A DNA stretch of 64,000 nt from Haloferax massiliensis. Its GTDB lineage: Archaea > Halobacteriota > Halobacteria > Halobacteriales > Haloferacaceae. Position numbers and translations under genes: made by a program. Below, piece after piece: positions 25,557-34,014 of this stretch (positions within the stretch are counted from its first letter, which is position 1; the number at the start of each line of letters is the position of its first letter). A model generated the notes under the pieces. The model did not search any database. It saw only the letters and a list, made by a program, of their open reading frames with translations, and was not told where the DNA came from. The stretch lies in NCBI RefSeq assembly GCF_001368915.1, contig NZ_CSTE01000003.1, positions 1 to 64,000 of the forward strand, given 5' to 3'.

Positions 25557-25679
25557 CGACGCGCGACGCACGGCGTTCGAACGGGGCCGGAACCCTCCGA
25601 CGCTGACAGTCGAATCGGAAAAAAGCTACCGCACGAACCATTATCCCGCGCCCGTCTCTGTCGATAGACGACCGAAACC

Positions 25680-26837
25680 ATGGACGAGGAGTTACTATCG
25701 TTGCTCACGAGTCTCGTCGAAATCGAGACCGAGAACCCGCCGGGAGACGAGGCGGCGGCGGCGAACTTCGTGTACGACTGGCTCGAATCCCGAGGCGTCT
25801 CGGCGACGCTCGTCGAGGAACCGTATCCCGACCGACCGCAGGTCGCGGCCCGCGTCGGCGAGGGCGAACCCTCGGTCGTCCTCAACGGCCACCTCGACGT
25901 GGTTCCGGCCGGCGACCGAGACCAGTGGGACCACCCGCCGTACGAGCCGACCGTCCGAGACGGAAGGCTGTACGGCCGCGGGAGCGCGGACATGAAATGC
26001 GGCGTCGCCCTCGCGATGCTCGCGACGGTCGAGTTCGCCGACGCGCTCGACTCCGGAGAGCTCGACGGCTCGCTCGTGTTCCACGCGGCGGTCGGCGAGG
26101 AGACGGCCGAACCGGGGACGAAGACGCTCCTCGAACGCGGCTACGACGCCACCTACGGCGTCGTGCTCGAACCCACGTCGTTGCGGACCGCGACGAGCGC
26201 GAAGGGGCTCGGCTGGTACGAAATCTCGGTCGGCGGCGACCCGTCGCACGCCAGCCGACCGGACGAGGGAGACAACGCGATACAGAACGCCCGGCCGGTT
26301 CTCGACGCGCTCGAAGCGTACGACGAGGAGATTCGAGCGCGCTCCGACTCGCTCGTCGGTCGGCCGACCGCGACGGTCACGCGGTTCGAGGCGGGGACGA
26401 AGGAGAACGTCGTCCCGGAGGGCGCGACGATAACGGTCGACAGGCGGTTCGTTCCATCGGAATCCGTCGAGGCGGTCGACGCCGAAATCGACGCGCTGCT
26501 GTCCGACGTGGCGGCCGAACACGACCTGCGCGTCGAGTGGACGCGAACGCGGGTCTACGAGTCCGCGGCGGTTCCGACCGACAGCGAGGTCGCGGCGCGC
26601 TTTCGGGACGCGGCCGCCGAGCGGGCAGACGTCGACCCCGAGCCGTGGGGTATCCGGGCGGCGACCGACGTTCGGAACCTCGTCAACGACGCCGGGATGG
26701 ACGCGATTACGTGGGGACCGGGGTCGATGGCGCAGGCCCACGCCTACGACGAGTACATCGAGCTGTCGGAGGTCGAGGTCGGATACGACATCCTCCGCTC
26801 GGCGCTCCGGGCACTGTTCGAAGACGGCGGGAACTGA
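25680..26837 (+). CDS. M20-family metallopeptidase/deacylase (ArgE/DapE/ACY1 type)
   Basis: A 385-residue dizinc hydrolase. Metal ligands sit in NGHLDVVPAG (His, Asp), GRGSADMKCG (Asp), GEETAE (Glu-Glu pair) and the C-terminal WGPGSMAQAH region. A dimerisation domain spans about residues 175-290. Members remove acyl groups from amino acids (ArgE, DapE, acylase) or cleave dipeptides. No lysine or arginine biosynthetic gene is nearby, so the substrate is open. It follows orc by 123 bp with its own apparent promoter. Confidence 0.85.
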   Translation: MDEELLSLLTSLVEIETENPPGDEAAAANFVYDWLESRGVSATLVEEPYPDRPQVAARVGEGEPSVVLNGHLDVVPAGDRDQWDHPPYEPTVRDGRLYGRGSADMKCGVALAMLATVEFADALDSGELDGSLVFHAAVGEETAEPGTKTLLERGYDATYGVVLEPTSLRTATSAKGLGWYEISVGGDPSHASRPDEGDNAIQNARPVLDALEAYDEEIRARSDSLVGRPTATVTRFEAGTKENVVPEGATITVDRRFVPSESVEAVDAEIDALLSDVAAEHDLRVEWTRTRVYESAAVPTDSEVAARFRDAAAERADVDPEPWGIRAATDVRNLVNDAGMDAITWGPGSMAQAHAYDEYIELSEVEVGYDILRSALRALFEDGGN

Positions 26838-26890
26838 GCACTCGGCCGTCGAACGAACGGCTCGAAAAAAGCGGCTGACGGCCAGTTCGG

Positions 26891-27310
26891 CTATTCGACG
26901 AGCTCTTCGAACCGCTCGACCGCGGCGCTCGCGACCGCCATATCCTCGGACACTTCGCCGCCGCTGACGCCGACGGTCCCGACGAGTTCGCCGTCGACTT
27001 CGAGGGGATAACCGCCGCCGAAGACGACGAGTCGGTTCTCGTCGGTCGTCTGGAGTCCCCACAGCGACTCGCCGGGCTGGCTCCCCTCGGCGAGTTCGTG
27101 GGTGGGCATCTGCAGCGCGGCCGCCGTGTACGCCTTGTTCCGAGAGATGTTGACGCTCGCCAGCCACGCGTCGTCCATCCGGTGCTGTGCGACGAGGTTA
27201 CCCTCCGGGTTCGCGACCGTAATCACCATCCGCAGCCCCATCGACTCGGCCTCCGCTTCGGCCGCCTCGATGAGTACCTTCGCGGTTTCGAGATTGATTG
27301 CGTCGGACAT
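26891..27310 (-). CDS. GlcG/HbpS-family haem-binding-like protein
   Basis: A 139-residue protein of the GlcG/HbpS family (DUF336): LRMVITVANPEGNLVAQHRMD near the N-terminus, KAYTAAALQMPTHEL in the middle and VFGGGYPLEVDGELVGTVGVSGG near the C-terminus are its signatures. Streptomyces HbpS binds haem, and GlcG proteins accompany glycolate or propanediol pathways. I start at MSDAINL (27310); the longer frame adds 28 Arg-rich residues not like the family. It is adjacent to glyA on the same strand, but separated by about 220 bp. Confidence 0.82.
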   Translation of the reverse strand: MSDAINLETAKVLIEAAEAEAESMGLRMVITVANPEGNLVAQHRMDDAWLASVNISRNKAYTAAALQMPTHELAEGSQPGESLWGLQTTDENRLVVFGGGYPLEVDGELVGTVGVSGGEVSEDMAVASAAVERFEELVE

Positions 27311-27531
27311 ATCGCTTCGTCGAAACCGGTCTCGACGACCGTACTTATACGTGTGCCGCCGCCCCGACTCGGCGGCCGAAATCGGCGTGTACACGCCGAT
27401 TTCGGCCGCTTGAGGCTCCCCGAACGACGCTGCCGGCGAAACAATAGTAGTCGAAATACCGACAACTCGTGTCGGCGACGACGGGAGCGACCCGGGGACC
27501 GGTCGGTTCGAGGTGAGTCGCTCGGACCGAC

Positions 27532-28779
27532 TCAGTCGTACAGTGGGTACTCCTCGGTCAGTTCGTCGACCTTCTGGTCGACGAACCCCTTGACCGACTC
27601 GTCGTGCGGCGCCTCGACGATTTCGTAGATGAGGTCGGCGACGGTCCGGCAGGCCTCCTCGTCGAAACCGCGGGTCGTCAGCGCGGGCGTGCCGGCGCGA
27701 ATCCCGCTGGGGTTGAACGCCGAGCGACTCTCGCCGGGGACCGTGTTGGCGTTGAGGACGATGCCGACCTCTTCGAGGGCCGCTTCCACGTCCTTGCCGG
27801 TCGTGTCCGGGTGCGACGGACGGAGGTCGACAAGGACTAAGTGCGTGTCAGTTCCGCCGGAGACGAGTTCGAGGCCGCGCTCCTGTAGCCGCTCGCCGAG
27901 GGCGGCGGCGTTATCGACGACCTGCGAGGCGTACTCCTCGAACTCGGGGGAAAGCGCCTCGCCGAAGCCGACGGCCTTACCGGCGACGTTGTGCAGTATC
28001 GGCCCGCCTTGGAGGCCGGGGAACACCGCGGAATCGACGTCGTCGGCGTGTTCTTCGTCGCACATGATGATACCGCCGCGACCCGAGCGAATCGTCTTGT
28101 GGGTCGAGCCGGTGACGAAGTCCGCGATGCCGACGGGCGAGGAGTGTTCGCCCGCGGCGACGAGGCCCGTGATGTGGGCGATGTCGGCGAGGTGGTAGGC
28201 GTCGACCTCCTCGGCCGCGGCCTGCACGCGCTCCCACTCGACCTCCCGGGGGTACGCGGAGTAGCCCGAGATGACGATGTCCGGGTCGAACTCCTCGGCC
28301 TTTTCGGCCAACTGGTCGTAGTCGACGTAGCCGGTCTCGGCGTCGACCTCGTACTGTTCGACCTCGTACGTCTTCCCCGCGACGTTCACCGGGTGTCCGT
28401 GGCTCAGGTGACCGCCGTGGGTCAAATCGAGCGAGAGAATCTTGTCGCCGGGGTCGAGCACCGCGAGGAACACTCCCATGTTCGCCTGCGACCCGGAGTG
28501 CGGTTGGACGTTCACGTGGTCGGCTCCCCAGAGTTCCTTCGCGCGGTCGATGGCGAGCTGTTCGACCTCGTCGGCGTACGCACAGCCGCCGTAGTACCGA
28601 CTTCCCGGGTAGCCCTCGGCGTAGTTGTTCGTCAGCTCCGAGCTTTGGGCCTCCATGACCGCCTCGCTGACGTGGTTCTCGCTCGCTATCATCGCGAGGG
28701 TGTCGTTCTGTCGCCCGCGTTCGCCTTCCAGCGCGTCGGCGACGGCCGGGTCGGTCTCTCGAACGGTGTCGTAAGGCAT
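27532..28779 (-). CDS. glyA: Serine hydroxymethyltransferase
   Basis: A 415-residue PLP enzyme interconverting glycine plus methylene-tetrahydrofolate with serine. Signatures: ENHVSEAVMEAQ, YAEGYPGSRYYGG, the PLP lysine in VTGSTHKTIRSGRGG and SGIRAGTPALTTRGF near the C-terminus. Length is normal. A TATA-like element (gttatacc on the minus strand, about 28802-28809) lies 26 bp upstream, fitting a leaderless transcript. Divergent from the IlvA-type dehydratase, it stands at the edge of the N-methylglycine island, where it would turn the glycine product into serine while using the one-carbon units released upstream. A copy for general metabolism elsewhere in the genome is likely. Confidence 0.92.
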   Translation of the reverse strand: MPYDTVRETDPAVADALEGERGRQNDTLAMIASENHVSEAVMEAQSSELTNNYAEGYPGSRYYGGCAYADEVEQLAIDRAKELWGADHVNVQPHSGSQANMGVFLAVLDPGDKILSLDLTHGGHLSHGHPVNVAGKTYEVEQYEVDAETGYVDYDQLAEKAEEFDPDIVISGYSAYPREVEWERVQAAAEEVDAYHLADIAHITGLVAAGEHSSPVGIADFVTGSTHKTIRSGRGGIIMCDEEHADDVDSAVFPGLQGGPILHNVAGKAVGFGEALSPEFEEYASQVVDNAAALGERLQERGLELVSGGTDTHLVLVDLRPSHPDTTGKDVEAALEEVGIVLNANTVPGESRSAFNPSGIRAGTPALTTRGFDEEACRTVADLIYEIVEAPHDESVKGFVDQKVDELTEEYPLYD

Positions 28780-29153
28780 CGTGGGTGCATCTCGACTCTG
28801 CGGTATAACGCTTCGCTGCGGCCGGACCTGAGGCGACGACGACCGACGAAAACCACAAATTGACAGAAAACGTATGGTATGTGGTCGCGTCGGTCGCCCC
28901 GACGAGGTGGCCCTTGGTGGTCACGAAGAATCTCCGAACATGAGGTCTCTAATTCCCGGAATCGACGTTTTCAGTGTTTCGTACGCCTCACCGCAGTTCG
29001 TCGACCGGCGATAGCTCTATATTGGAACTTCGTCACGTTCGTCACACATACCGTGCTAAGAACTATCACAGCTCACCGGAAGTCCCGGGGCCGAGGCGAC
29101 GGGCGTGCGTCGCCTCACCGCGCAGGACGGCGGATCGCCGGAGTGGGTCGCCG
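28780..29153. other. 374-bp divergent promoter region between glyA and ilvA
   Basis: It carries the glyA TATA-like element (28802-28809) and, for the other direction, ctctatatt at 29016-29024, which leaves a leader of about 100 nt before the dehydratase start. Short frames across it lack halophile composition, so I see no gene. Confidence 0.55.
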
Positions 29154-30395
29154 ATGAACGAGACGCGGCCGTCCCCGATACAGTACAGCGACATCGAACG
29201 CGCGCGTGAGCGTCTCGAAAACGACCGCGTCGTCAAGCGGACGCCGATAGAGCGGAGCACCTCCCTCGGCGACCTCGTCGGCGCGGACGTCTACCTGAAG
29301 ATGGAACACCTCCAGTGGACGGGGTCGTTCAAGACGCGGGGCGCGTACAACAAGATTCGACAGGACACCGACCGGGGAATCGACGAGTTCGTGGCCGCGA
29401 GCGCCGGCAACCACGCGCAGGGCGTCGCGCTCGCCGCGACCGAGTGCGGCGCCGACTCCACGGTCGCGATGCCGGAGAACGCCCCGCAGACGAAAATCGA
29501 CGCGACGCGCGACTACGGCGCGGACGTCGAACTCGTCGGCGAGGACTTCCAGGAGACGATGGCGTACGCGCAGTCGCTCGCCGAGGGCTCGGACGCCGAG
29601 TTCGTCCACGCGTACGACGACCGCGACATCGTCGCCGGGCAGGGGACGCTCGGCGCGGAGATGTATCGCGACCTTCCCGAGATGGACACCGTGGTCGTCC
29701 CCATCGGCGGCGGCGGACTCATCTCGGGCATCGCCACCGCCATCAAACACCACGACCCCGAGATTCGCGTCGTCGGCGTGCAGGCCGCGGGCGCGGAGAC
29801 GGTCCACGAGAGCCTCGACAAGGGCGTTCCCGTGACGCTCGACGACACGAACACCATCGCCGACGGCATCGCCACCGGCGGCATCTCCGAGTTGACGCTC
29901 CGAACCATCGAGGAACACGTCGACGAGGTGGTCACGGTCTCCGACGGGGAAATCGCAGAGGCGATTCTCCTCCTGCTCGAACGCGCCAAGCAGGTCGTCG
30001 AGGGAGCCGGTGCCGCCTCGGTCGCCGCCGTGCTGAGCGACGACCTCGACGTCGAGGGCGAGACCGTCATGCCGCTTCTCTGCGGGGGGAACCTCGACAT
30101 GACGATGCTCCAGACGGTGCTCGTCCACGCGCTCACCGGCCGCCGACAGACCCTCCGACTGCGAGTTCGGATACGCGATCGACCGGGCGAGATGGCGCGG
30201 CTCTCCCGACTCATCGCCGACCGCGACGCGAACATCCACGACGTTCGGCACGTCCGCGCCGTCGACGCCCTCGACGTCGGCGAGGCCCATCTCCTGTTCC
30301 GCATCGAGACCAAAGGAGCAGAGCACGCGGCCGCCGTCGTGGACACCATCGAAGACGCGGGCTACGCGGTCGACGACGTCTCGGAGGAGAGATAG
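29154..30395 (+). CDS. ilvA: Threonine/serine dehydratase with ACT domain
   Basis: A 413-residue PLP enzyme of the threonine ammonia-lyase family. The Schiff-base lysine lies in WTGSFKTRGAYNKI; SAGNHAQGVALAA binds the substrate carboxylate; PIGGGGLISGIA holds the PLP phosphate; an ACT domain occupies about residues 330-413. It deaminates threonine to 2-oxobutyrate and usually also serine to pyruvate. In this context the serine activity would complete glycine to pyruvate conversion, which is inference; isoleucine synthesis is the alternative. The ATG at 29154 precedes the conserved part; earlier in-frame codons are Arg-rich and non-coding in character. Confidence 0.88.
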   Translation: MNETRPSPIQYSDIERARERLENDRVVKRTPIERSTSLGDLVGADVYLKMEHLQWTGSFKTRGAYNKIRQDTDRGIDEFVAASAGNHAQGVALAATECGADSTVAMPENAPQTKIDATRDYGADVELVGEDFQETMAYAQSLAEGSDAEFVHAYDDRDIVAGQGTLGAEMYRDLPEMDTVVVPIGGGGLISGIATAIKHHDPEIRVVGVQAAGAETVHESLDKGVPVTLDDTNTIADGIATGGISELTLRTIEEHVDEVVTVSDGEIAEAILLLLERAKQVVEGAGAASVAAVLSDDLDVEGETVMPLLCGGNLDMTMLQTVLVHALTGRRQTLRLRVRIRDRPGEMARLSRLIADRDANIHDVRHVRAVDALDVGEAHLLFRIETKGAEHAAAVVDTIEDAGYAVDDVSEER

Positions 30396-30514
30396 CTCCG
30401 ACCTCCCGGCGTCTCGACCGTTCTCGTCGCCGAACCACGTGCTATCTCACTTCTAACAGGAGCCGCGGGCCGCGGCCGTCGAAGCCGTCGCCGCGGCCGA
30501 GTCGCGCAGCGCCG

Positions 30515-31390
30515 CTAGTTCTCGCCGGCCGACTGTCTGATACGCGCGACGACGTCGTTCCGACTCACGTCGGGGTCGTCGTCGGTCGTGAGACGCCCCA
30601 TCACGAACTCCAGCAGGTCGAGCGTCTGGAGTAGTTCGAGCGCTTCGGTTCGGTCGAGGTCGATGGATTTCCCGAACTCGCGAATCGTCTTCGCGTCGTT
30701 GGCGGCGTCGGCGAGTTGGTCTATCGTCACGGACTCGGGCAGGCCGATTCCGTCGGCGAGCGCCTCGGGCGACCCGCCGGAATCGTCCGCGGCCGTCGGT
30801 CCCGGTGTTTCCACCGGCGACTCGTCGGCGAGCGACGTCTCGTAGGAGTCCGGTTCGTGGACGCCCTGTGCGATCATGTACCGTCGGACCGTCTCGTCCG
30901 ACACGTCCATCTCGAACGCCGCCGCCATCCGGTCGAACGTCTCGTACCTCGCGTACACCGCTTCGAGATACGCCGTGTCCTCGAACGCCGGCACGTCCGG
31001 ACTCCGCACGCTACCGAGCGATTCGGGAACGTCGGGCCCCGCGGAACCCTCCGCGGAGGGCGCGTCGGTTGTGACCGTCACGACGGCCGTCGGCTCGGCG
31101 TCGAGCGAGACTTCGGCCGCGTCGACGTCGACGTGTTCGTGGTCGCTCGGAACGACGTCGTCGATTTCGAGCGTGAGCCCGATGGTCCCGTCGGACTCGA
31201 TTGCAGTCTCCCGGGTCCGGGTCCGCACGGGCGACTCGGCTTCGTCGCTCGGCGAGAGCGCGAACTCGATGTCCGCCGACGCTCCCGACTCCGTGACCGC
31301 CACGGACGAGTCCCGGACGCTCGCGGCTCCCGCCCGCTCGCACTCTTCGAGGAATTCACCCAGTCGCCGAAGCGATGTGCCCACGCTCAT
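30515..31390 (-). CDS. Haloarchaeal acidic protein with possible helix-turn-helix, function unknown
   Basis: A 291-residue acidic protein that I do not recognise. The N-terminal third is Ser/Glu-rich with beta-strand-like segments (TIGLTLEIDDVV, AVVTVTTDA). A middle segment, AVYARYETFDRMAAAFEMD followed by VSDETVRRYMIAQG, looks like a helix-turn-helix, and the C-terminal helices include IREFGKSIDLDRTEALELL. Low-complexity acidic linkers join them. It is divergent from the Bat-like regulator gene and next to the dehydratase, so a regulatory role in the betaine island is possible. Confidence 0.6.
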   Translation of the reverse strand: MSVGTSLRRLGEFLEECERAGAASVRDSSVAVTESGASADIEFALSPSDEAESPVRTRTRETAIESDGTIGLTLEIDDVVPSDHEHVDVDAAEVSLDAEPTAVVTVTTDAPSAEGSAGPDVPESLGSVRSPDVPAFEDTAYLEAVYARYETFDRMAAAFEMDVSDETVRRYMIAQGVHEPDSYETSLADESPVETPGPTAADDSGGSPEALADGIGLPESVTIDQLADAANDAKTIREFGKSIDLDRTEALELLQTLDLLEFVMGRLTTDDDPDVSRNDVVARIRQSAGEN

Positions 31391-31449
31391 TGTGCGGTTC
31401 CCCAGACGCGCCGAGGCCCCCTGAAAAGCGGTGTGGAATACTGAGTCGG

Positions 31450-31459
31450 TTTATATAAC
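31450..31459 (+). promoter_or_regulatory. TATA-like element between two putative regulator genes
   Basis: tttatataac in the AT-rich 242-bp divergent region. A second weaker candidate, ctatacc, lies at about 31511. Either could serve the Bat-like gene at 31633; neither fits a leaderless start there. Confidence 0.35.
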
Positions 31460-31632
31460 CCCACAGAATATACGGCGAAAACTATAAACGAGAATCTGCT
31501 GTTCAAAATACTATACCGTGCCCATGAGACACGTTTCTATCGCGAACGTCGAAACGACTTCGCGTACTTCAACCGATTCGACACTCTGGTTTGGTCGGTG
31601 TCGAATCCACTGGGCCACGAGGTGAAGCCACA

Positions 31633-32283
31633 ATGAGCTTGATAACTGTCGCCGACATCGCGCACGACGACCTCGCGCTGACGCCGACGATTCAGTCGGA
31701 AGCCGCGAGCGAGATAGACGTTGTCTCTCAGTCCGGGACTGATCCCGAGACGGGCCAGTTCTTCTTCGCCGTGAAGAACGCGGACGTCGCCGCGTTCGAA
31801 GAGGCGTTGGAAGCCGACCACACCGTCCGCGACTGGTGGCTCGTCTCCGAGCGTGAGGACTCCGTCGTCTATCGCATCGGCCACACGAACGACGCGATAC
31901 TGCTGTCGCCGATAGTCACGGAACTCGGCGGACTCATGCTCGACGCGTGCAGCAACGAGACGTCCGGGTGGCGGGTCCGTCTCCAGTTGTCGGACCGCGA
32001 GGCGCTCGCGGAGCTCTGGGAGTACTGCGAGGCCAACGACATCTCCTTCGACCTGAATCGGATGTTCCAGCAGGACGGCTGGATGAACGGCGAGCCGAGT
32101 AAGCTGACCGACGCGCAGCGCGACGCGCTCGTGGCCGCCTACGAGCACGGCTACTTCGAGGAGCCGCGAGAGGCGGCGTTAGACGACCTTTCGGACGTAC
32201 TCGACATCTCGCCGACTGCTGTTAGTGGGCGTATCAGGAGAGGGACCGCGGAGCTGGTCGAGTCGATTCTCGTAGACGAGTGA
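31633..32283 (+). CDS. Bat-like HTH_10 transcriptional regulator of the N-methylglycine island
   Basis: A 216-residue regulator. A C-terminal HTH_10 domain is clear: LTDAQRDALVAAYEHGYFEEPREA and then LSDVLDISPTAVSGRIRRG. The N-terminal half matches the bacterio-opsin-activator-associated sensor region, with VKNADVAAFEEALEAD and YRIGHTNDAILLSP. No cysteine cluster is present, unlike dmsR, so the signal is likely a metabolite. It lies between the dehydratase gene and the Rieske oxygenase operon, the natural candidate to control the island. Start MSLITV at 31633; 14 further codons upstream are possible. Confidence 0.8.
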   Translation: MSLITVADIAHDDLALTPTIQSEAASEIDVVSQSGTDPETGQFFFAVKNADVAAFEEALEADHTVRDWWLVSEREDSVVYRIGHTNDAILLSPIVTELGGLMLDACSNETSGWRVRLQLSDREALAELWEYCEANDISFDLNRMFQQDGWMNGEPSKLTDAQRDALVAAYEHGYFEEPREAALDDLSDVLDISPTAVSGRIRRGTAELVESILVDE

Positions 32284-32307
32284 CCGCCTCAGAAGGGGCT
32301 GCGGGAG

Positions 32308-32682
32308 TCAGACCGCGAGAACGTGGTCGTCCCGCGGTTCGTAGATTTCTCCGCTCATTCGCAGGTCGTAGACGGCGTCGAGCGCGTCGCCGATGGCGAC
32401 GCCGCTGTCCGTGAGCGCCGCGGCGAGTCGCCCGAGTTCGACGCCGTCCGGGTGACGTTCGCCGAGTTCGACGAGGGCTGTTTTCACGTCTTCGGCGTCG
32501 ACTTCGGCGTCGAACGCGACGCGTTCCCACTCGACGTCGTGGCCGGTGACGTCCGCGTGTCGCCGGTACAGTTCGACGGCGTCGTTGGGCTCCGAAACCG
32601 CGACGTGGAGGTCGCACGACGGGCAGGTGACGACCCCGGCGCGGGGCTTTTCGGCCGGTTCGACGTCCCCGTCGTCAGGCAT
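32308..32682 (-). CDS. Small zinc-finger-like protein coupled to the Rieske oxygenase
   Basis: A 124-residue protein with a CPSC...H-x5-H pattern (TCPSCDLHVAV, then RRHADVTGH) typical of a small zinc-binding domain, followed by a winged-helix-like region (VKTALVELGERHPDGVELGRLAAAL). Its start overlaps the Rieske gene stop by 8 bp, so the two are translated together. It could be a regulator or an accessory protein of the oxygenase; it has no flavin or ferredoxin motif and cannot replace the missing reductase. Confidence 0.65.
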   Translation of the reverse strand: MPDDGDVEPAEKPRAGVVTCPSCDLHVAVSEPNDAVELYRRHADVTGHDVEWERVAFDAEVDAEDVKTALVELGERHPDGVELGRLAAALTDSGVAIGDALDAVYDLRMSGEIYEPRDDHVLAV

Positions 32683-33817
32683 TGTAAGCGTCCTGCGCGA
32701 GCCGGTGGAGTTTGTGGACCGTGTGTTCGTTCGGCCCGAGCTGCGCCTGCCCGAGCGCGCCGGACGTGAGCCCCTCGTACTGCCGCTCGACGAGCTCGAA
32801 GTCCTCCTCTTGGAGCTGGCGGCTCGTCTGGACGAACTCCTCTTCTTCGTCCGAGAGGTCGGCGTCGCGGAAGTAGTAGTCCGCGATGAGCTGGAAGCGC
32901 CCCTCGTCGATTGGGTCGATGATGTACGTGCCGTAGCCGTCGGCGGTGCCGTACATGTTGACCGTGAAGTTCGGCCAGAAGTAGTAGAACTTGGCCTCGT
33001 GTTCGGGGTGGATGCGCATCTCGTCGTCGACGTCCTCTCTGTGCTTGTAGTGGAGCACCCAGTGGTAGTCGTTGACTTCGAGCTCGGATTCCATGAGTTC
33101 GAGCCCCTGCACCCAGTCTTGGTGGTTCGCCTGACAGTGGTCGCACTCCGAGTAGTTCCCGCTGAACGTCTTCCAGTTGCACTCGACCTCGGAGACGTAG
33201 CGCCGGGCGTGTTCGTACTCGCCGAGCGGCAGGTCTTCGAGTTCCGTCTTCATCGACCCTGCCTGTTCGGCAAGCGAGAGGCTCGGTTCATCCTCGAAGT
33301 TGACGAACACGAGCGGCCCGATGGCGTCCGTGTTGACCTCCATGAGGCCGTTTTCTTCGGGGTCGAGCTCGCCGACGGCGTCGTCGTCGAGGTCGGGGTT
33401 CAGACTCGCCTCCTCGAAGCTCTTCGGGGTGCTCTGGAGCGACCCGTCGAGTTCGTACGCCCAGAGGTGGTACGGGCAGGTGATTCGACTCAGGCTTCCG
33501 GGGTCGGTCATCGGCGTCTCGTCGAGCATCTTCGACCCGCGGTGGGCACAGACGTTGTAGAACGCCCGAACGTCGCCGTCGCCGTCGCGGGTGACGATAA
33601 TCTGCTTGTCGCCGATGGTCCGCGTGAAGTAGTCGCCCGCGTCCGGGATGTGGGTCTCGTGACCCGCGTAGACCCAGTACTGACCGAACACTTTCTCCTT
33701 TTCCATCTCGTGGACTTCGGGGTCCGTGAAGTACTTCGCCGGTAACGCGTTCGTTTCCGCGGTGATGTCGGCACTTACTGCACCGATTTCGTCACGACCG
33801 TTGTTCCACCGTGTCAT
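32675..33817 (-). CDS. Rieske N-demethylase/oxygenase alpha subunit (betaine, choline or carnitine type)
   Basis: A 380-residue ring-hydroxylating-type oxygenase. The Rieske [2Fe-2S] ligands are C90, H92, C114 and H117 (CAHRGS...CPYH). The mononuclear iron site is in NYSECDHCQANHQDW with H227 and H232. It groups by look with GbcA (glycine betaine monooxygenase), CntA (carnitine) and stachydrine demethylase, not with aromatic dioxygenases. Beside a BCCT carrier, a dimethylglycine-dehydrogenase-like protein and sarcosine oxidase, glycine betaine to dimethylglycine plus formaldehyde is the best reading. The reductase partner (GbcB type) is not nearby. Start MTRWNN is preferred over an ATG five codons earlier. 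Confidence 0.85.
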   Translation of the reverse strand: MTRWNNGRDEIGAVSADITAETNALPAKYFTDPEVHEMEKEKVFGQYWVYAGHETHIPDAGDYFTRTIGDKQIIVTRDGDGDVRAFYNVCAHRGSKMLDETPMTDPGSLSRITCPYHLWAYELDGSLQSTPKSFEEASLNPDLDDDAVGELDPEENGLMEVNTDAIGPLVFVNFEDEPSLSLAEQAGSMKTELEDLPLGEYEHARRYVSEVECNWKTFSGNYSECDHCQANHQDWVQGLELMESELEVNDYHWVLHYKHREDVDDEMRIHPEHEAKFYYFWPNFTVNMYGTADGYGTYIIDPIDEGRFQLIADYYFRDADLSDEEEEFVQTSRQLQEEDFELVERQYEGLTSGALGQAQLGPNEHTVHKLHRLAQDAYNA

Positions 33818-33832
33818 GGGAGGAAGAAACAC

Positions 33833-34014
33833 ACATCCGATGAAAAGGATTCGTCGGGAATAGTTGAGCCGTATAAGTGGCGGTGGATATCCGCGAGCGG
33901 TCGGCGTTCGGCCGCCAGCGCCGATATCGACGACTCAGGCGTCGTCTCCCTGAAAAAGGGGCTCCGTGATACAGGTCAAGAGTGAAGGGGGGACGTTCCG
34001 AACCGCCGGACACC
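33833..34014. promoter_or_regulatory. Divergent promoter of the Rieske and sarcosine-oxidase genes
   Basis: A 182-bp region with gtataag (33871-33877), which can serve either direction as a TATA box, and a palindrome GGATATCC at 33885-33892. The octamer GATATCCG also occurs in the leader of the dimethylglycine-dehydrogenase-like gene, a weak hint of a shared operator. Confidence 0.4.
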
